Positions 27,761 through 38,332 of a stretch of DNA of 64,000 nt are shown here, piece after piece. Source of the stretch: Glycomyces xiaoerkulensis (GTDB lineage: Bacteria > Actinomycetota > Actinomycetes > Mycobacteriales > Micromonosporaceae); assembly GCF_002798405.1 (NCBI RefSeq), contig NZ_PGGV01000017.1:1-64000 (forward strand), read 5' to 3'. Numbering within the stretch: the stretch's first letter is position 1; each line of letters opens with the position of its first letter. A model generated the notes under the pieces. That model was not told where the DNA came from. It worked only from the letters and a program-made list of their open reading frames with translations, and searched no databases. Both the position numbers and the translations under genes were made by a program.

Positions 27761-27794
27761 GAGGGCGTGCGATCCGGCCGGATCGCACGCCCTC
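27761..27794. terminator. Bidirectional hairpin terminator
   Basis: A perfect 34-base palindrome (arm GAGGGCGTGCGATCCGG and its complement) between the convergent 63-residue protein gene and secF. No T-run follows, as usual for high-GC actinobacterial terminators. Confidence 0.85.
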
Positions 27795-27808
27795 GGTCGT
27801 GTCGGGGG

Positions 27809-28999
27809 TCAGCGGCGCTTCTTGCGGCGCTGCCGACTTCCGGAGCCGCTGGGGCGGGCGCCCGGGCGCGGGCCGCCGCCGCCTCCGCCGCCGCTGCGGC
27901 TGGCGGCGCCGGCCGTGGCGGGCTCGGGGTCGAGGACCTCGAGTTCGACTTCGTCGCTCCGGTCGGCGGTCTTCGGCCGCGCGGTCTCGTCGTCGTCGCC
28001 CTTGCCGGCCCGCTTGTTGGCGACCTTCTGGTTGTGCTTCTTGTAGACCGGGCTGCGTTCGGCCATGTCGACCACCCACGGGGCGGCCAGGAATACTGAG
28101 GAGTACGTACCGGTGATGATGCCGACGAACAGCACCAGCGCCAGGTCCTTGAGCGTGCCGACGCCGAGCATGCCGACGCCGATGAACAGCAGCGCCCCGA
28201 CCGGCAGCGCGCCGATCAGCGAGGTGTTCAACGAACGCATCAGGGTCATGTTGACCGCGTCGTTGACGCCTTCGGCGAAGGTCTGCCGACGCGACTGGAG
28301 CAGGTTCGAGGTGTTCTCCTGGACCTTGTCGAACACGACCACGGTGTCGTACAGCGAGTAGGCGAGGATCGTCAGCATGCCGACCATCGTCGACGGCGTG
28401 ACCTCGAAGCCGATCAGCGAGAAGATCCCGGCGGTCAGCAGCAGGTCGTGGCCGAGGGCCCCCAGCGCGGCGACGGCCATGCGCCGCTCGAACCGCAGCC
28501 AGATGAACGCGGTGATGAGGATCAGGAACACCACCAGCGCGATGAGCGCCTGCTGGGACACCGCGGCGCCCCAGGTGGCCGAGACCTCGGAGACCGAGAT
28601 CTGGTCGGAGCCGACCCCGACCTCGTCGGCCATCGCCTGGCGCGCCTCCTGGGAGGTGTCGAGGTCGGTGACGGCGGTGCGGATGATGAACGACTGGTCC
28701 TCGCCGGAGCCGGCCATCTGCCCGGAGGCGATCTCGACGCCCGCGCCCGCGGCGGCGGCCTCGACCTCGGTGAGGGTCGCCTGGCCGGTGTCGGGGACGT
28801 TGTACTGGTTGCCGCCGGCGAAGTCGATGCCCATGACGAAGCCCTTGACGAGCATGACGGCGATGCACGCGGCGATGAGGACCGCCGAGAACAGGTACCA
28901 GCGGCGCCGTTTGGGTATGAACTGGAAGTCGTTCTCGCCTCGGTAGAGCTTGCTCCACACGGAGCGCGGCTTCTGGGCGTTCTTCTGCTCGGTGCTCAT
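27809..28999 (-). CDS. secF: Protein translocase subunit SecF
   Basis: 396 residues, six transmembrane helices with a large extracytoplasmic loop after the first. GIDFAGGNQY is the SecF form of the conserved D-F-x-GG motif, and LSIYDTVV-type YSLYDTVVVFDKVQEN near the end is the family signature. With SecD it uses proton motive force to help SecYEG complete export. The C-terminal tail after about residue 325 is long, basic and Gly/Arg-rich, common in actinobacteria. Nine bases separate it from secD. Confidence 0.95.
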   Translation of the reverse strand: MSTEQKNAQKPRSVWSKLYRGENDFQFIPKRRRWYLFSAVLIAACIAVMLVKGFVMGIDFAGGNQYNVPDTGQATLTEVEAAAAGAGVEIASGQMAGSGEDQSFIIRTAVTDLDTSQEARQAMADEVGVGSDQISVSEVSATWGAAVSQQALIALVVFLILITAFIWLRFERRMAVAALGALGHDLLLTAGIFSLIGFEVTPSTMVGMLTILAYSLYDTVVVFDKVQENTSNLLQSRRQTFAEGVNDAVNMTLMRSLNTSLIGALPVGALLFIGVGMLGVGTLKDLALVLFVGIITGTYSSVFLAAPWVVDMAERSPVYKKHNQKVANKRAGKGDDDETARPKTADRSDEVELEVLDPEPATAGAASRSGGGGGGGPRPGARPSGSGSRQRRKKRR

Positions 29000-29008
29000 G
29001 GATGCTCC

Positions 29009-30862
29009 TTAGCCGCGCGAGGCCGCTTTGCCGGGGACCGCGAGGGTCCGGGTGTGCAGGCCGGAGAGGTGGACGTTGTTCAGCAGCTTGCCGCGGGCCA
29101 GCCATTCGGCGATCGGGTGGGTGAACAGGAACACCACCATGACGTTCACGAGCGTCGACAGGCCGAGCGCGAAGGCGAATGCGCGGACCGGGCCGATCGC
29201 CAGCATGTACAGGACCAGCGCGGCGATGATCGAGATGGCGTTGGCCGACAGCAGCGTGCGCCTGGTGCGGACCCAGGCCCGCGGCACGGCCGAGCGGGCC
29301 GACCGGCCGCCGCGCATCTCTTCCTTGATGCGTTCGAAGTAGACCACGAACGAGTCGGCGGTGATGCCGATGGCGACCACGAACCCGGCGACGCCGGCGA
29401 GGGTGAGGGTGAGGCCGATCTGGGAGCCCAGGAGCGACACGGTCGGATACAGCACGACGGTGGCGGTCAGGAGGCTGCCGAGGACGATGAAGCCCATGAC
29501 CCGGTAGTAGGCCAGGCAGTAGAGGAACACCAGCAGGAGCCCGATCGCCATGGCCAGCAGGCCGGCCTCGAGCTGGACCACGCCGAGGGTGGCGGTGACC
29601 TCGTTGATGGTCTCGACGACGAAGTTGATCGGCAGGGAGCCGAAGTTGAGCTGCTCGGCCAACTGGTTGGCCTCCTCGGAGGAGAAGTCGCCGGAGATCT
29701 GGGTCGAGTTCCGGGAGGCCTCCCGGATGGTCGGGGCACTCACGACCTCGTTGTCGAGGACGATCGCGACGTCCTGTCCGACGTTCTCCTGGGTGAGGGT
29801 GCCCCACCGGTCGGCACCGTCTGCGGTGAACTGGACGTTCACGACGAACCGGTTGAGGTTGGCCTGGTCGACGCCGACGTCGGCTTCGGCGACGTCGGAG
29901 CCGACCACGTCCGCCGGCTGGAGCAGGAACTTCTCGGAGTAGGTGCCGGTGGTCTCGCCGTCGGCGACCTCCTCGGGGGACGAGCAGGCGGCGACCGCGA
30001 CCTCGGGGTCCTGGACCGAGCCCGGCGGGCGGGCGTCCAACTGCTCGCAGGTGATGTTCGGGACGTAGAACTGGACGTTGGCCGGCAGCACGCCGACCTC
30101 CTCGGCGGTGAGCTCGCCGAACGGCTCCAGCGTCGCGGCGGAGGCCGCGTCGGGCGCGGAGTTCAGCGACTGCGCCATCTCGGCGGCCTCGGGGCCGACC
30201 TTCTCCCACACGTCTTCGATGGTGACGTCCCCTTGCGGGGCCTGTTCGTCCTCGGGGTCGGTGGAGTCGACCTGGGCGCCGCCGGCGGCGGCGTCGTCGG
30301 TGGTGTCCTCCTGGGGCTCCTCGGAAGTCTCATCGGCGGGCTCCTGGCCGCCTTCGCCCTCGGTGGCCTCCTCTTCGGCGCCCTCTTCGGAGCCGTCCTG
30401 CTCGGGTTCGGGCAGGCCTTCGAGGCCGGAGGTGTCCGTGATGCGCTCGGTGACGATGCGGAAGCGCAGTTCCGCGGGGGCACCGACGTCACGCAGGGCC
30501 TCTTCGTCGGAGTCGCTTCCGGCCACGTTGACGACGACGTTCTCGGTGCCCTCGACGAAGACCTCGGGCTCGCTCACACCGGTGGAGTTGACGCGGCTCT
30601 CGATGATCTGCCGCGCCTGCTCCATGGTCTCGTCGTCCGGCTCCTGGTCGGAGTCCTGGAGGTAGGCCGAGAGCGTCATGGACAGACCGCCCTGCAGGTC
30701 GAGACCGAGCTTCGGGGTGGGGAACTTCAACCCCGCACCGGCCACCGAGGCCGCCCACAGCAATCCGATGACGGCCAGGAGCGCCAGGAAATAGGGGGCG
30801 ACGGGCAGGCGCTTACGCTGAATCTTCTTTCTTGGGCGGTCAGCGCCCGTAACTGAAGCCAA
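29009..30862 (-). CDS. secD: Protein translocase subunit SecD
   Basis: 617 residues. First transmembrane helix about 22-44, then GLDLQGGLSM, the P1 extracytoplasmic domain, and a C-terminal block of five helices (about 410-600). Residues about 145-210 are an acidic Glu/Asp/Ala insertion in the external domain, longer than in E. coli but a type seen in actinobacteria. Works with SecF and YajC, both adjacent. Confidence 0.95.
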   Translation of the reverse strand: MASVTGADRPRKKIQRKRLPVAPYFLALLAVIGLLWAASVAGAGLKFPTPKLGLDLQGGLSMTLSAYLQDSDQEPDDETMEQARQIIESRVNSTGVSEPEVFVEGTENVVVNVAGSDSDEEALRDVGAPAELRFRIVTERITDTSGLEGLPEPEQDGSEEGAEEEATEGEGGQEPADETSEEPQEDTTDDAAAGGAQVDSTDPEDEQAPQGDVTIEDVWEKVGPEAAEMAQSLNSAPDAASAATLEPFGELTAEEVGVLPANVQFYVPNITCEQLDARPPGSVQDPEVAVAACSSPEEVADGETTGTYSEKFLLQPADVVGSDVAEADVGVDQANLNRFVVNVQFTADGADRWGTLTQENVGQDVAIVLDNEVVSAPTIREASRNSTQISGDFSSEEANQLAEQLNFGSLPINFVVETINEVTATLGVVQLEAGLLAMAIGLLLVFLYCLAYYRVMGFIVLGSLLTATVVLYPTVSLLGSQIGLTLTLAGVAGFVVAIGITADSFVVYFERIKEEMRGGRSARSAVPRAWVRTRRTLLSANAISIIAALVLYMLAIGPVRAFAFALGLSTLVNVMVVFLFTHPIAEWLARGKLLNNVHLSGLHTRTLAVPGKAASRG

Positions 30863-30995
30863 TGGTCAGTCTCTTCCTCAAGGAGTGGTCTTGGACACGC
30901 CGGTAGGCGCGGCTCATTCTAAACGGCCGCGATCTGACGCTTGTCCCGGTATGGGGGTCCCGCGGCAACCGCCTGCTGCGGAGCCGTGAACGCGC

Positions 30996-31448
30996 TCAGT
31001 ACTCCTTGCGGTCGGACTTGCCGGAGTGCTTGTCGTCGCCGCCGCCTTCGTCGGTGGCGCGGAGGCGCTCGAGGTCCTCGTCGGTGAGCGTCGCCTCCTC
31101 CTCGGTGAGCGGGGCCGACTCCTCGGCCTCCTCGGCGGCCGGCTCGTCGGTGGTGAGGATCTTGGCGATGGCCTGGCGGGCGAACACGAGGAACACGTCG
31201 TCGGAGGCCTCGACGGTGACGGTCTCGTCGTCGGAGTCGACGACGGTTCCGTAGAGGCCGCCGATGGTCATGACGCGGGCGCCCGCTTCGACCTTGGTCT
31301 GCATTTCCTGCTGCTCGCGCTGGCGCCTCCGCTGAGGCCGGATCATCACGAAGTACATGAGCACGATGAAGCCCACGATCATGACCAGGAAGAGCAGGTT
31401 GCCGCCTCCGGCATCCTCCTGCGCGAGAACGTCTACGGCTGAGAGCAC
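30996..31448 (-). CDS. yajC: Preprotein translocase accessory subunit YajC
   Basis: 150 residues. One N-terminal transmembrane helix (about 17-37), then MIRPQRRRQREQQEM and VEAGARVMTIGGLYGTV, both typical of YajC, and an acidic C-terminal tail ending in a basic cluster. GTG at 31448 follows AAAGG by 6 bases. It precedes secD, with 133 bases between them that may carry a secondary promoter. Confidence 0.92.
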   Translation of the reverse strand: MLSAVDVLAQEDAGGGNLLFLVMIVGFIVLMYFVMIRPQRRRQREQQEMQTKVEAGARVMTIGGLYGTVVDSDDETVTVEASDDVFLVFARQAIAKILTTDEPAAEEAEESAPLTEEEATLTDEDLERLRATDEGGGDDKHSGKSDRKEY

Positions 31449-31527
31449 GGTGTGCCTTTCGTTGAATGTTCGGATCGATCGAGACGTGGGCTGGAAGTCT
31501 ATCGCGGACGTCCCGACATATCCCACC

Positions 31528-32586
31528 CTACGCGCCGCCGCCGCCGAACAGCCCTTCGGTGGGCGGGGGCTCCAGGCCCAGGTGCCGCCAGGCGTCGGCG
31601 GTGCCCACGCGCCCGCGGGGGGTGCGCGCGAGCAGCCCGGCGCGCACCAGGTAGGGCTCGCACACCTCTTCGACGGTGTCGGACTGCTCGCCCACGGCCA
31701 CCGCCAGGGTGGTCAGGCCGACCGGTCCCCCGCCGAAGGTCTTGACCAGGGCGCTGAGGACGGCCCGGTCGAGGCGGTCGAGGCCCCGCTCGTCGACGTC
31801 GTAGAGGGCCAGGGCGTCGGCGGCGACCCGGGCGTCGATGACGCCGTCGGCCCGGACTTGGGCGAAATCGCGGACCCGGCGGAGCAGCCGGTTGGCGACG
31901 CGGGGCGTGCCGCGCGAGCGCGAGGCGATCTCGACCGCGCCCGGCCCGGTGACCTCGACCTCGAGGATGCCCGCCGAGCGCTCGACGATGGCCTCGAGGT
32001 CGGCCTGCTCGTAGAACTCGAGCTGGCCGAGGAAGCCGAAGCGGTCGCGCAGCGGCCCGGTCAGGAGTCCGGCGCGGGTGGTGGCGCCGACGAGGGTGAA
32101 CGGCTCGAGTTCGAGCGGGATGGCCGTCGCGCCCGGGCCCTTGCCGACGACGACGTCGACGCGGAAGTCCTCCATGGCGGTGTAGAGGAGCTCTTCGGCG
32201 GGCCGGGCCATGCGGTGGATCTCGTCGATGAACAGGACCTCGCCGGGGCCGAGGCCGGTGAGGATGGCGGCCAGGTCGCCGGAGCGCTCGATGGCCGGAC
32301 CGGAGGTCTGGCGGAGGCCGACGCCGAGCTCGGCGGCGACGATCATGGCGAGGGTGGTCTTGCCGAGGCCGGGCGGGCCGGACAGCAGCAGGTGGTCGGG
32401 GGCGGCGCCGCGGCGGCGGGCGCCTTCGAGCAGGAGACCGATCTGCTCGCGGACCCGGTTCTGCCCGATGACGTCATCGAGCTTGCCGGGCCGGATGCCG
32501 GCCTCGGCGACCCGGTCGAGCTCGGTGGCCTCGGCGGCGGTCAGCGCGCGGTCCCACTCCTCGGCGGTGTACTCCGGTTCGTCCAT
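31528..32586 (-). CDS. ruvB: Holliday junction DNA helicase RuvB
   Basis: 352 residues. AAA+ ATPase with Walker [12 protein letters not shown], Walker B LFIDEIHR, sensor region, and a C-terminal winged helix ([17 protein letters not shown]). It drives branch migration with RuvA. Three bases separate it from ruvA, in the conserved order ruvC-ruvA-ruvB. Confidence 0.97.
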   Translation of the reverse strand: MDEPEYTAEEWDRALTAAEATELDRVAEAGIRPGKLDDVIGQNRVREQIGLLLEGARRRGAAPDHLLLSGPPGLGKTTLAMIVAAELGVGLRQTSGPAIERSGDLAAILTGLGPGEVLFIDEIHRMARPAEELLYTAMEDFRVDVVVGKGPGATAIPLELEPFTLVGATTRAGLLTGPLRDRFGFLGQLEFYEQADLEAIVERSAGILEVEVTGPGAVEIASRSRGTPRVANRLLRRVRDFAQVRADGVIDARVAADALALYDVDERGLDRLDRAVLSALVKTFGGGPVGLTTLAVAVGEQSDTVEEVCEPYLVRAGLLARTPRGRVGTADAWRHLGLEPPPTEGLFGGGGA

Positions 32587-32589
32587 GGC

Positions 32590-33189
32590 CTATCGCTTTC
32601 CGAGCAGTCGGATGGCTTGCTTCAACAGCGTAGGGACGTCGGCGCCGTCGACGCCTTCGGCGTCGAGCTTCTCGATGGCGGTCTGGGCGTCCTTGGACGA
32701 CCAGCCGAGGGCTTGGAGCCCCTGGCCGACCTGGCTGCGCCATCCGCCGGGGCGGGATCCGGACTGCTTGGGGGCGGCGGTCTCCACCACCGGGCCGATC
32801 TTGTCGGCCAGGTCGAGGACGATGCGTTCGGCGCTCTTCTTGCCGACCCCGGGGATGCGCGAGAGGGTGGCGGTGTCGCCGGTGGCGATGGCGTGGCGGA
32901 TGACGTCGGGCCGCAGGGAGTCGAGCGCGTCGCCGGCGATGCGCGGCCCGATCTTCTGGGCGGTCTGGAGCAGTTCGAACAGGTCGCGCTCGTCGGGGTC
33001 GTTGAAGCCGAACAGGGTGATCGAGTCCTCGCGGACGATCGTGGAGGTGTGGAGGACGACCTTGGAGCCGACCTTGAGGTCGGCCAGGGTCCGGGCGCCG
33101 GCGTGGACGGCGTAGCCGACGCCGGCGACGTCGACCACGGCGTAGGACTCGCCCACGGCGGCGACGGTTCCGGTCAACTGCGCGATCAT
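32590..33189 (-). CDS. ruvA: Holliday junction-binding protein RuvA
   Basis: 199 residues: N-terminal OB fold ([12 protein letters not shown]), tandem helix-hairpin-helix motifs ([12 protein letters not shown] and [17 protein letters not shown]), and a C-terminal RuvB-binding domain. ATG at 33189 overlaps the ruvC stop (ATGA), showing coupled translation. Confidence 0.96.
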   Translation of the reverse strand: MIAQLTGTVAAVGESYAVVDVAGVGYAVHAGARTLADLKVGSKVVLHTSTIVREDSITLFGFNDPDERDLFELLQTAQKIGPRIAGDALDSLRPDVIRHAIATGDTATLSRIPGVGKKSAERIVLDLADKIGPVVETAAPKQSGSRPGGWRSQVGQGLQALGWSSKDAQTAIEKLDAEGVDGADVPTLLKQAIRLLGKR

Positions 33190-33704
33190 CGCCGGCCGCC
33201 TTTCCGGGCCGCGGCGGCGAGCTTGAACTTCATGCCGCCCCGCCACAGGTGGCAGACGGCGATCGCCAGCGCGTCGGCGGCGTCGGCCGGTTTCGGGGGA
33301 GCCTCGAGCCGCAGGATGCGGGTGACCATGGCGGTCACCTGGCGTTTGTCGGCGGTGCCGTTGCCGCAGATGGCGGCCTTGGCTTCGGAGGGGGTGTAGG
33401 TGGCGGCGGGCAGGCCGGCGCGGGCGGCGGCGAGCAGCGCGACGCCGGAGGCCTGGGCGGTGCCGATGACGCTGGCGACGTTGTGCTGGCTGAACACCCG
33501 TTCGACGGCGACGGCCTCCGGTTTGCAGTCGACCAGGTGGCGGCGCAGGCCGTCGTCGAGTCGGAGCAGCCGGTCGGCGAGGTCGGCGTCGGGGTCGGTG
33601 CGGATGACTTCGACGGCGATCATCCTTCCGGGGGCGCCGGGGCGCCCTTCGACGACGCCGACGCCGCAGCGGGTGAGTCCCGGGTCGATCCCCATCACGC
33701 GCAC
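33186..33704 (-). CDS. ruvC: Holliday junction resolvase RuvC
   Basis: 172 residues with RNase H-fold catalytic residues: Asp7 ([11 protein letters not shown]), a Glu in [11 protein letters not shown], and the C-terminal Asp pair in [14 protein letters not shown]. Cleaves Holliday junctions held by RuvAB. A GGAGG lies upstream of the start. First gene of the ruvCAB-yajC-secDF run. Confidence 0.96.
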   Translation of the reverse strand: MRVMGIDPGLTRCGVGVVEGRPGAPGRMIAVEVIRTDPDADLADRLLRLDDGLRRHLVDCKPEAVAVERVFSQHNVASVIGTAQASGVALLAAARAGLPAATYTPSEAKAAICGNGTADKRQVTAMVTRILRLEAPPKPADAADALAIAVCHLWRGGMKFKLAAAARKGGRR

Positions 33705-33904
33705 TCGCTCCTCCGTTCCGTGGTCGGGGTCAGCTTATCGGTCCGGGGCGACAGCGGCGTCCGGTGACGCTCGCGGCATTCCCCATAAACTACTTGCCGA
33801 CCGGTTAGGCCGAGGACTAGCCTCGAGGGGACCGGGCAACGACGCTTCCGCACGTTTTCGACCCGAATCCCAATGTCCTCCAACGACTTTATTGTGAGTT
33901 GACT

Positions 33905-35155
33905 GTGTCCGCCGCAGCGTTCAACCCCGAGGCCGCCAACGGCGCCCACTCGCGCCGCTACATCGTCATGATGGTCTTCGTGCTCGGCGCCCTGACCGCG
34001 ACCGCGCCGCTGGCCACGGACCTCTATCTCCCCGCGTTCCCGGACATGGCCGAGGCGCTGGGCTCGACCGAGAACCACATCCAGCTCACCCTTACGTCCA
34101 TGATGGTCGGTCTGGCGGCCGGCCAGGCGGTCCTCGGCCCGCTCTCGGACCGGTTCGGCCGGCGGGTGCCGCTGCTGGCCGGCATGGGCGTGTTCACCGT
34201 GACCGCGCTGCTGTGCGCGGTCGCCACCAGCGCCGAGCAGTTGATCGCCATCCGCTTCGCGCAGGGCCTGAGCGGCGCGGCGGGGATGGTCATCGCCCGC
34301 GCGGTCATCCGCGACCACTTCAAGGGCGACGACATGACCCGCTTCACCGCCAAGATGCTCTTCATCACCATGCTGGCGCCCATGCTGGGGCCGCTCATCG
34401 GCGCCCAGTTGATCCATATAGGGCCGTGGCCGGTGATCTTCGTGTTCATGGGCGTCATGGCCGCCCTGGCGACGGGGCTGGTGTGGCGGTTCCTGCCCGA
34501 GAGCCTCCCGGCCGACCAGCGGCAGGAGTTCAACGGCCGCGAGTTCGTGCTGACCCTGGGCCGCCTGGTGCGGGACCCGCGGTTCATCGCCCCGACGCTG
34601 GTGGTGATCTTCAACTTCTCGATGCTGTTCACCTACGTGTCGACCTTCAGCTTCGTCTCCCAGAACGAGATGGGCGCCTCGCCCGGGGTGTACTCGCTGC
34701 TGTTCGCGGCCGGCACCGTGGCGATCCTGGCCGACAACCAGACGAACATGTTCATGATCAAGCGGGTCGAGTCGACCCGGCGCATGCTGGTGGGCCTGAC
34801 GGTCTCCATGTCGGGCGTCGCCTGGATCGCGGGCGTGCAACTGGCCGGCATCGACGGCCTCGTCACGGTCCCGATCGGGATCGCGGTGATGATGTTCGGA
34901 TGCGGAATCATCTTCCCGAACGCCGGCGCGGCGGCCATGTCCTCGCAGCGGCCCCAGATCGCCGGGACCGCCTCGGCGTTCATGGGCTGCCTCCAGATGG
35001 CCGCCGGCGGCGCCATGCCGGCGCTGGCGACGCTCGGCGGGGTGAGCCTGCTGAGCATGACCGGTGGCATGGTCGTCTACGGGCTCGGGACCGCGATCGC
35101 GGTCCTGGCCACCGTCCGCATCTACCGGGCCCAGCCGGTAGCGGCCAGCGCATAG
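33905..35155 (+). CDS. MFS transporter, Bcr/CflA drug-resistance type
   Basis: 416 residues, twelve predicted transmembrane helices. LATDLYLPAFPDMAEAL in helix 1 and the loop LGPLSDRFGRRVPLL are the Bcr/CflA (DHA1) signatures; the alternating-access Arg segment RFAQGLSGAAG is present. Probably exports drugs or small metabolites by proton antiport. The start is uncertain: GTG 33905 has a weak GAG at 6 bases, TTG 33899 is in frame. Divergent from ruvC with about 200 bases between them; I see no regulator gene beside it. Confidence 0.87.
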   Translation: MSAAAFNPEAANGAHSRRYIVMMVFVLGALTATAPLATDLYLPAFPDMAEALGSTENHIQLTLTSMMVGLAAGQAVLGPLSDRFGRRVPLLAGMGVFTVTALLCAVATSAEQLIAIRFAQGLSGAAGMVIARAVIRDHFKGDDMTRFTAKMLFITMLAPMLGPLIGAQLIHIGPWPVIFVFMGVMAALATGLVWRFLPESLPADQRQEFNGREFVLTLGRLVRDPRFIAPTLVVIFNFSMLFTYVSTFSFVSQNEMGASPGVYSLLFAAGTVAILADNQTNMFMIKRVESTRRMLVGLTVSMSGVAWIAGVQLAGIDGLVTVPIGIAVMMFGCGIIFPNAGAAAMSSQRPQIAGTASAFMGCLQMAAGGAMPALATLGGVSLLSMTGGMVVYGLGTAIAVLATVRIYRAQPVAASA

Positions 35156-35209
35156 AGCACCGGCCGGGCGCCTGGTTTACCCGCGCTCGGGCGCGGGCAT
35201 CTACCGGGT

Positions 35210-35860
<651 letters not shown>

Positions 35861-35875
35861 GCGCCGGGGAAGGGG

Positions 35876-35898
35876 CCGGGCCTTCAGCCGAGGCCCGG
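35876..35898. terminator. Hairpin between PRTase gene and vapC remnant
   Basis: CCGGGCCT, 7-base loop, AGGCCCGG. It lies just after the PRTase stop and overlaps the last codons of the convergent toxin gene. Confidence 0.6.
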
Positions 35899-36296
35899 TG
35901 AAGCCACGCGAATTCCCTCGGCTTCGGCCGCGGCGGCTTGGCGCTTGTCGTACGTGACGAAGAAGTCCAAGGCGTCGTTCAAACTGAGTGCCGCGGCCAC
36001 ATGTATCGCATCCAGCGATCGCAGAGACGTCCCGGTTTGCAGCTCACCGGCAGCCTCGTATATCGCGGCGGGGAGCGCGATCACCGCGGTTCGTTCGAGC
36101 CAATGGAAGGCTTGCGCGCGGGCCTCCTGCTGCGCACCCGCGGCATGAAGCCCTCGGCGCACTTCGGTCCGAGTGAGGTATGACGTGATTTGACGCCCCC
36201 GGCATGGCCTGCTATCCAGTCCTCCAACTCTACGGAGCATTCCTCGTCGAGGAACAGCTTCATCGCCGCACAGGAGTCAAGGTAGAGAAACCGCAT
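35884..36296 (-). pseudogene. VapC-like PIN-domain toxin, frameshifted
   Basis: The first 34 codons (ATG 36296; MRFLYLDSCAAMKLFLDEE) are in one frame and the remainder (ITSYLTRTEVRRG ... LRSLDAIHVAAAL ... FFVTYDKR) in another. Adding one G to the five-G tract at 36196-36200 (minus strand) joins them into a complete PIN domain of about 138 residues with all acidic residues (Asp7, the Glu of RTEV, the Asp of SLDA, the Asp of TYD). VapC toxins are ribonucleases. Either the toxin has been inactivated by slippage in a homopolymer or the base is a sequencing error. The ATG overlaps the antitoxin stop by one base. Confidence 0.8.
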
Positions 36297-36613
36297 CAGT
36301 ACTCTCGCTCCTCACGCATGCTGAGGACCGCGTCGCTTCCCCGGTTCGTTCCGGGTGGGGACGACTCACGAACCAGTTCGCGGACTTCAGCCCCGGTGGG
36401 GAGTGAATCCAGGGTTGTCGGATCGAGGATCCCGGCCGCAATCGCTCGGTCGATTGCGGCGTTCGCCGGATCGGGCGGATTGATCTGGCCGACGATCTCG
36501 CCCCACCGAGTCACCTGGACCGTGTGGCCCTCCTGAACACGCTTGAAGATCTCGGCGGCATTCCGCTGAAGTTCCCGGATCGTCACCTGTTCTTCGGTCA
36601 TGACATCCATCAT
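36296..36613 (-). CDS. Phd/VapB-type antitoxin
   Basis: About 105 residues. EEQVTIRELQRNAAEIFKRVQEGHTVQVTRWGEIVGQI is the Phd/YefM DNA-binding domain; the C-terminal half would wrap the toxin. Starts at 36613, 36610 and 36601 (MMDVMTEE) are in frame; no strong ribosome site decides, and 36613 has a weak GAGA. Its stop overlaps the toxin start, as in functional VapBC modules. The 9-base inverted repeat over its start suggests autoregulation. Confidence 0.85.
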   Translation of the reverse strand: MMDVMTEEQVTIRELQRNAAEIFKRVQEGHTVQVTRWGEIVGQINPPDPANAAIDRAIAAGILDPTTLDSLPTGAEVRELVRESSPPGTNRGSDAVLSMREEREY

Positions 36614-36640
36614 GACGCACATTCTCGACAAGATGTCATG
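36599..36640. promoter_or_regulatory. Inverted repeat over antitoxin start, probable autoregulatory operator
   Basis: CATGACATC (36599-36607) and GATGTCATG (36632-36640) are perfect complements with a 24-base spacer, placed over the antitoxin start and leader, where Phd/VapB dimers commonly bind. Confidence 0.5.
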
Positions 36641-36737
36641 CGTTTCCCGGCAACGACGCAACTTTCGCGCTGTCGTGTCGGCCACATACCGCGGGACGGG
36701 GTGCCACGAGCGCGTCCGGCCCGGTCGAATCGCCCCG

Positions 36738-37496
36738 TCAGGTGTCGAGCTGCGCCCAGACCTCGTCGGGGACGTCCACGTTGGTGAACACGTTCTGGAC
36801 CTCGTCGGAGTCCTCGAGGGCGTCGACGACCCTCATCACCTTCTTGGCGCCGTCGGCGTCCACCGGGACGCTCGTAGAGGGCTCGAAGCCGGTGTCGGCC
36901 GAGTCGTAGTCGATCTCGGCCTTCTGCAGCGCGGTGCGCACCTCGACCAGGTCGGTCGGCTCGCACACCACCTCGAAGCCGCCCTCCCCGAGGTCCCTGA
37001 CCTCCTCGGCGCCGGCGTCCAGCACCGCCACGAGCACGTCGTCCTCGGTCAGCCCGTCGGCCTTCGAGACCACGATGATGCCCTTGCGGGAGAACAGGTA
37101 GTTGACGCTGCCGGCCTCGCCGAGGGTGCCGCCGTTGCGGGTCAGCGCCACCCGGACCTCGGAGGCGGCGCGGTTCTTGTTGTCGGTCAGGCACTCGATG
37201 AGGATCGCCACGCCACCGGGCGCGTAGCCCTCGTACATGAGGGTCTCGTAGTTGACCGCGCCGCCGTCTAGGCCGCCGCCGCGCCTGACCGCCCGGTCGA
37301 TGTTGTCATTGGGCACCGAGCTCTTCTTGGCCTTCTGTATGGCGTCGAACAGCGTGGGGTTGCCCTCCGGGTCCGGGCCGCCGGTGCGGGCCGCCACTTC
37401 GATGTTCTTGATCAGCTTGGCGAAGAGCTTGCCCCGCTTGGCATCGATGGCGGCCTTCTTGTGCTTGGTCGTCGCCCACTTGGAGTGGCCACTCAT
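36738..37496 (-). CDS. YebC/PmpR-family regulatory protein
   Basis: 252 residues, beginning [28 protein letters not shown], the universal YebC signature, with three-domain length as expected. Members bind DNA or aid translation of proline-rich sequences; which applies here is not visible. ATG overlaps the pdxT stop (ATGA). The pdxT-yebC-ruvCAB order is an actinobacterial standard, here interrupted downstream by accessory genes. Confidence 0.94.
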   Translation of the reverse strand: MSGHSKWATTKHKKAAIDAKRGKLFAKLIKNIEVAARTGGPDPEGNPTLFDAIQKAKKSSVPNDNIDRAVRRGGGLDGGAVNYETLMYEGYAPGGVAILIECLTDNKNRAASEVRVALTRNGGTLGEAGSVNYLFSRKGIIVVSKADGLTEDDVLVAVLDAGAEEVRDLGEGGFEVVCEPTDLVEVRTALQKAEIDYDSADTGFEPSTSVPVDADGAKKVMRVVDALEDSDEVQNVFTNVDVPDEVWAQLDT

Positions 37497-38155
37497 TCCG
37501 GCGCTCCCTCGTTCCTCTCATCGGCCTGCCCGGCACCGGAGCGCCGGACCATATCCACGAAGTATCGGTGCACCCGCGCGTCATCGGTCACCTCCGGGTG
37601 GAAGGAGGTCGCCATGCAGGCACCCGCGCGTACGGCGACGATCCTACCGTCCGGGGTGTCCGCGGCTCGGCGCCCGCCGCCGACGCGACCGAGGACCTCG
37701 GTGCCCTCGCCGACCCGCTCGACCCAAGGGGCGCGGATGAACACGCCGCGGAAGGGTCCGCCGTCGACGCCCTCCAGCGGGACCTCGTCCTCGAACGAAT
37801 CGACCTGCCGACCGAAAGCGTTGCGGCGCACCGTCATGGGAATGGCACCGAACGAGCGCTGGTCGGGACGGCCGTCGAGCACCTCCTCGGCGAGCATGAT
37901 CATGCCCGCGCAGGAGCCGAAGGCGGGCATACCGGCGTCGAGCCGCTTGCTCACGGGCTCGAACAGGTCGAACACCTCCAGCAGGCGGCTCATGGTCGTC
38001 GACTCCCCGCCCGGGATGACCAGGCCGTCGACCGCGTCGAGTTCGGAGGCCCGGCGCACCGGCACCGGCCGTCCGCCGGCGGCCTCGATCGCGCGCACAT
38101 GGTCGACCACGTCGCCTTGCAGCGCCAGAATGCCGATCTGAGGCAGGCCGCTCAT
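37493..38155 (-). CDS. pdxT: Pyridoxal 5'-phosphate synthase glutaminase subunit
   Basis: 220 residues. Class I glutaminase fold with VIPGGESTT, nucleophile Cys in [10 protein letters not shown] and the His-Glu pair in [10 protein letters not shown]. It supplies ammonia to PdxS for vitamin B6 synthesis. Start at 38155 is chosen because GGAG lies 7 bases upstream and the sequence [14 protein letters not shown] matches family N-termini. Its partner pdxS lies 1.9 kb away beyond oppositely oriented genes, so the two are transcribed separately. Confidence 0.94.
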   Translation of the reverse strand: MSGLPQIGILALQGDVVDHVRAIEAAGGRPVPVRRASELDAVDGLVIPGGESTTMSRLLEVFDLFEPVSKRLDAGMPAFGSCAGMIMLAEEVLDGRPDQRSFGAIPMTVRRNAFGRQVDSFEDEVPLEGVDGGPFRGVFIRAPWVERVGEGTEVLGRVGGGRRAADTPDGRIVAVRAGACMATSFHPEVTDDARVHRYFVDMVRRSGAGQADERNEGAPE

Positions 38156-38332
38156 CAGAGAACTCCAAGAAACTCGCTTCCACGGGCGCCTCAAGGGTAG
38201 TTCCGGACCACGACCCGCGACTACCTGGGCGATCGCCGCGGGGGCCGGTGCGGGGGGAAGCCGGGCCGCCGGTGGTGATCCGCTAGGCTCTCCGGGCGAA
38301 CGTGCCGCACCCCTTAGGAGCTAGAGAATCAA

